Positions 6,622 to 8,488 of a stretch of DNA of 8,488 bases are shown piece by piece; position 1 is the first letter of the stretch; every line of letters begins with the position of its first letter. The notes under the pieces were generated by a model, which had not been told where the DNA came from, searched no databases, and saw only the letters and a list, made by a program, of their open reading frames with translations. The DNA is from Ferruginibacter sp. (lineage in GTDB: Bacteria > Bacteroidota > Bacteroidia > Chitinophagales > Chitinophagaceae). The translations under genes were made by a program, and so were the position numbers. Location of the stretch: the NCBI GenBank assembly GCA_025352435.1, contig JANXTN010000076.1, positions 1 through 8,488 on the forward strand. The letters run 5' to 3'.

Positions 6622-7882
6622 ATTTGACGTATAAATCTTTCCATCCTTCAAACTCCTTACCGGCGCCTAAAAAATTATTATGCAGAATAGTTGTAAGTGG
6701 CGTATTGTCTTTTTTACATACATTATAAAAATGCATCAGTTCTTTCGATGATTCTTCAACAGATAATTTTTGTTCATAAAAGCAATTGGCATCCATAAAA
6801 CAAAAAGGATATATGCGCAAGGTTGTTATTTTTTCTTCTGATAAATTATACCAATAAAAAGATGATCCCGTTGAAGCTCTAAAGCCATTGATACTCCCGT
6901 AACCCATACTGTAGTCATTCGTAATACCTGTTTGGATTAATTTTTTATAAGTGTCCGGTAAGGAGAATTTAATATAATGTTGTCGGGAAGAATGAATTTG
7001 CATACTGGAAATACTTTGAAGCGTTTCCCTTTCTTCGATCAACAACTCATCGTTATTATAGCTTTGCCATGAAGGATGCAGACCAATACTGTACTGGCCT
7101 GCATGGGATTTTATAAGCTCTTGCATGGCTTTATTATCTGGCAAAATATTTTTATCATACAAACTATTCTTCTTTGCTACAAGAAAAAAGTAAATGGGAT
7201 TAAACTTATATTCTTTATGCAGGTTGTCCATTAGTTCGTAACTATCGTAAGGATCTTTACTCCCTTTTAATAAAACCGCTACACGTTCCAAAGTAGGAAA
7301 TTTTAAAAACCCACCTACATTTCTTAGCAGCCCTTTCTCTTTGTAAGACCAGGCAATATCAATATCGTAAGTTGGTAAAAAAGAAAAGGCCTTTGCATTA
7401 AATCTTAATTTCGGGAACAGTGTAATCAGCTTTTCTTTAAAACCTTCAATCCAAATATTTACGACAGGAAGGTGTAAAAAGTCTTCTCTGTACGCAATAG
7501 AATTCTCATGCGCATAGCGATCATAAATATCTTTTGTATGAGGCAGATATTCTTCGTATCGGCTGATTAAATAAAACACTGCAGCAAAAAAATCGAAGTC
7601 AGCAGGATCAGGAGATGTTACAAAAAATCTACAATTTTCTCTTTTGCCATAAACTTTAATATCCTGCTCTTTTACACCAGTTTCAAAAAGAAGCAAATGT
7701 GGTTTTATTTGATAAACATCAGTAACATCTATATAACTGTAGTTGATCTTTTCACCGCTATAATTTCTAAAGTTTTCTTCGTCTGTAGTCAGGCAATAAC
7801 TTGTACCAAGTATCTCTTCAAAAATAAATTTGCAGCTGTACTGCAGGCGGGTGGTAGATTTGGTGGTGAAAATTAAAAGCAT
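6599..7882 (-). CDS. Polysaccharide-deacetylase-like protein (Bacteroidota type)
   Basis: The 427-residue protein looks like the Bacteroidota branch of the carbohydrate-esterase-4/NodB-like group, often annotated as polysaccharide deacetylase family protein. An N-terminal region (1-165) resembles the extra domain that precedes the barrel in that group and includes YLISRYEEYLP. The barrel-like part has TYDIDIA (171-177), in place of the NodB TFDDG metal-binding motif, GLHPSW (267-272, the HP of motif 2), SRQHYIKF (299-306), DYSMGYG (323-329), GFRASTG (333-339) and a late H401. There is no signal peptide, so a cytoplasmic role on a glycan precursor or other acylated molecule is more likely than action on exported polymer; the substrate is unknown. 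The gene starts 12 bp after the lutB stop, suggesting one operon. Its 3' end overlaps the convergent permease gene by 23 bp, with no terminator visible between them. Family is likely, activity is inferred. Confidence 0.82.
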   Translation of the reverse strand: MLLIFTTKSTTRLQYSCKFIFEEILGTSYCLTTDEENFRNYSGEKINYSYIDVTDVYQIKPHLLLFETGVKEQDIKVYGKRENCRFFVTSPDPADFDFFAAVFYLISRYEEYLPHTKDIYDRYAHENSIAYREDFLHLPVVNIWIEGFKEKLITLFPKLRFNAKAFSFLPTYDIDIAWSYKEKGLLRNVGGFLKFPTLERVAVLLKGSKDPYDSYELMDNLHKEYKFNPIYFFLVAKKNSLYDKNILPDNKAMQELIKSHAGQYSIGLHPSWQSYNNDELLIEERETLQSISSMQIHSSRQHYIKFSLPDTYKKLIQTGITNDYSMGYGSINGFRASTGSSFYWYNLSEEKITTLRIYPFCFMDANCFYEQKLSVEESSKELMHFYNVCKKDNTPLTTILHNNFLGAGKEFEGWKDLYVKFISQLPQ

Positions 7883-7894
7883 CAGAATAAATTT

Positions 7895-8488
7895 TTAATC
7901 CCTATGCTGCTCCTTCCACATTTGGTTAAATGTTTTTTTGCTAAAATTCAAATCTCCTCTGTGTTTCGTCCATCCTTTAAAAATACTATTTATAAACGTA
8001 TTCTTTAGTGGACCATTGCCCATATTCATCATCCTTCTATGCAGGCTTGCATGTTTCCATAATTTCCATGCTCCTTTTTCACCAAAACTGGTTAATCCTT
8101 CTTCAGCTGCTTCTCGCCTATTATCCAATAAGAGCTCATGTAAATTTATTTTCACGGCACAGACTTCTGTACAGTTGCCGCACAAAGAGGATGCATGGCT
8201 CAGGTGTTTAAAGTCATCCATGCCTTGCAGGTTAGGCGTAATGATACTACCTATTGGGCCACTGTAAGTAGTGCCATAACTAAACCCGCCAATGTTTTTA
8301 TAAACCGGGCAGGCATTCAAACATGCACCACATCTAATGCAATACAAACTTTCTCTTTGCTTTGGGTTTGCAAGAATATTTGTGCGACCATTGTCTAACA
8401 GTATCACATACATCTCTTCAGGTCCATCAGTTTCATTGGCTTGTCTTGGTCCTGCAATAATGCTGTTGTAAACGGTGATTTTTTGCCC
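7895..8488 (-). CDS. lutB: LutB-like iron-sulfur protein of lactate oxidation, C-terminal part (5' end outside window)
   Basis: LutB works with LutA and LutC to oxidise L-lactate to pyruvate using iron-sulfur clusters. The frame is open on the minus strand from 7895 to the window edge at 8488, giving the last 197 residues; the internal ATG at 8413 is not the start. The visible part opens with KITVYNSIIAGPRQANETDG, matching the LutB segment before its ferredoxin-like domain. The first cluster motif CIRCGACLNACP has cysteines at 50, 53, 56 and 60 of the visible part. Then come GGFSYGTTYSGPIGS and a second motif CGNCTEVC (103, 106, 110) leading into KINLHELLLDNRREA. After the last cysteine there is Ala (CAVKI) where I would expect Pro (CPVKI), a small deviation. 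The basic C-terminal tail ends at QMWKEQHRD. lutA and lutC are not in the window; part of the operon may lie beyond 8488. Confidence 0.92.
   Translation of the reverse strand, partial: GQKITVYNSIIAGPRQANETDGPEEMYVILLDNGRTNILANPKQRESLYCIRCGACLNACPVYKNIGGFSYGTTYSGPIGSIITPNLQGMDDFKHLSHASSLCGNCTEVCAVKINLHELLLDNRREAAEEGLTSFGEKGAWKLWKHASLHRRMMNMGNGPLKNTFINSIFKGWTKHRGDLNFSKKTFNQMWKEQHRD

Noticed and set aside
7938..8267. Plus-strand open frame of 109 codons opposite lutB.
   Set aside because: The minus strand carries the conserved iron-sulfur cluster motifs of LutB; the plus-strand frame has no recognisable features.

Overview
The window is an 8.5-kb piece of an AT-rich bacterial chromosome, most likely Bacteroidota and probably near the Chitinophagaceae. 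This rests on the A-rich, Shine-Dalgarno-poor gene starts, a lipoprotein with a short signal peptide, a CarB that ends right after its second ATP-grasp core, the style of the ComEC and PurH proteins, and a polysaccharide-deacetylase-like protein of a Bacteroidota type beside lutB. The taxon call is from memory of families, not from a search. There are no rRNA or tRNA genes, CRISPR arrays or transposase genes.

Layout, plus strand: the 3' end of carB (1-344); a 200-bp AT-rich spacer with a perfect 9-bp inverted repeat; a secreted lipoprotein gene of unknown function (547-1149) closed by a strong intrinsic terminator (1185-1222); an RluE-type 23S rRNA pseudouridine synthase (1286-1903); comEC, the DNA-uptake channel (1949-4051); an 80-bp spacer with an inverted repeat; purH, the last two steps of IMP synthesis (4132-5688); and an EamA/DMT-family permease (5692-6621). 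Minus strand, converging on it: the C-terminal part of lutB, an iron-sulfur protein of lactate oxidation (7895 to the window edge), and 12 bp downstream a polysaccharide-deacetylase-like gene (6599-7882) whose 3' end overlaps the permease gene by 23 bp.

Most of this is housekeeping: pyrimidine and purine synthesis, rRNA modification, competence and lactate use. The genes do not form one pathway. The most striking feature is inside purH: a GC-rich, palindromic stretch of about 43 bp (4914-4956) that looks like a dispersed repeat inserted in frame. It adds roughly 15-18 residues just before the catalytic Lys-His pair of the AICAR transformylase domain. This resembles the in-frame palindromic elements known from Rickettsia genes. 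Lesser points are the CarB that lacks its allosteric domain, a ComEC whose C-terminal domain has no metallo-hydrolase motif, and the pairing of a carbohydrate-deacetylase-like gene with lutB.
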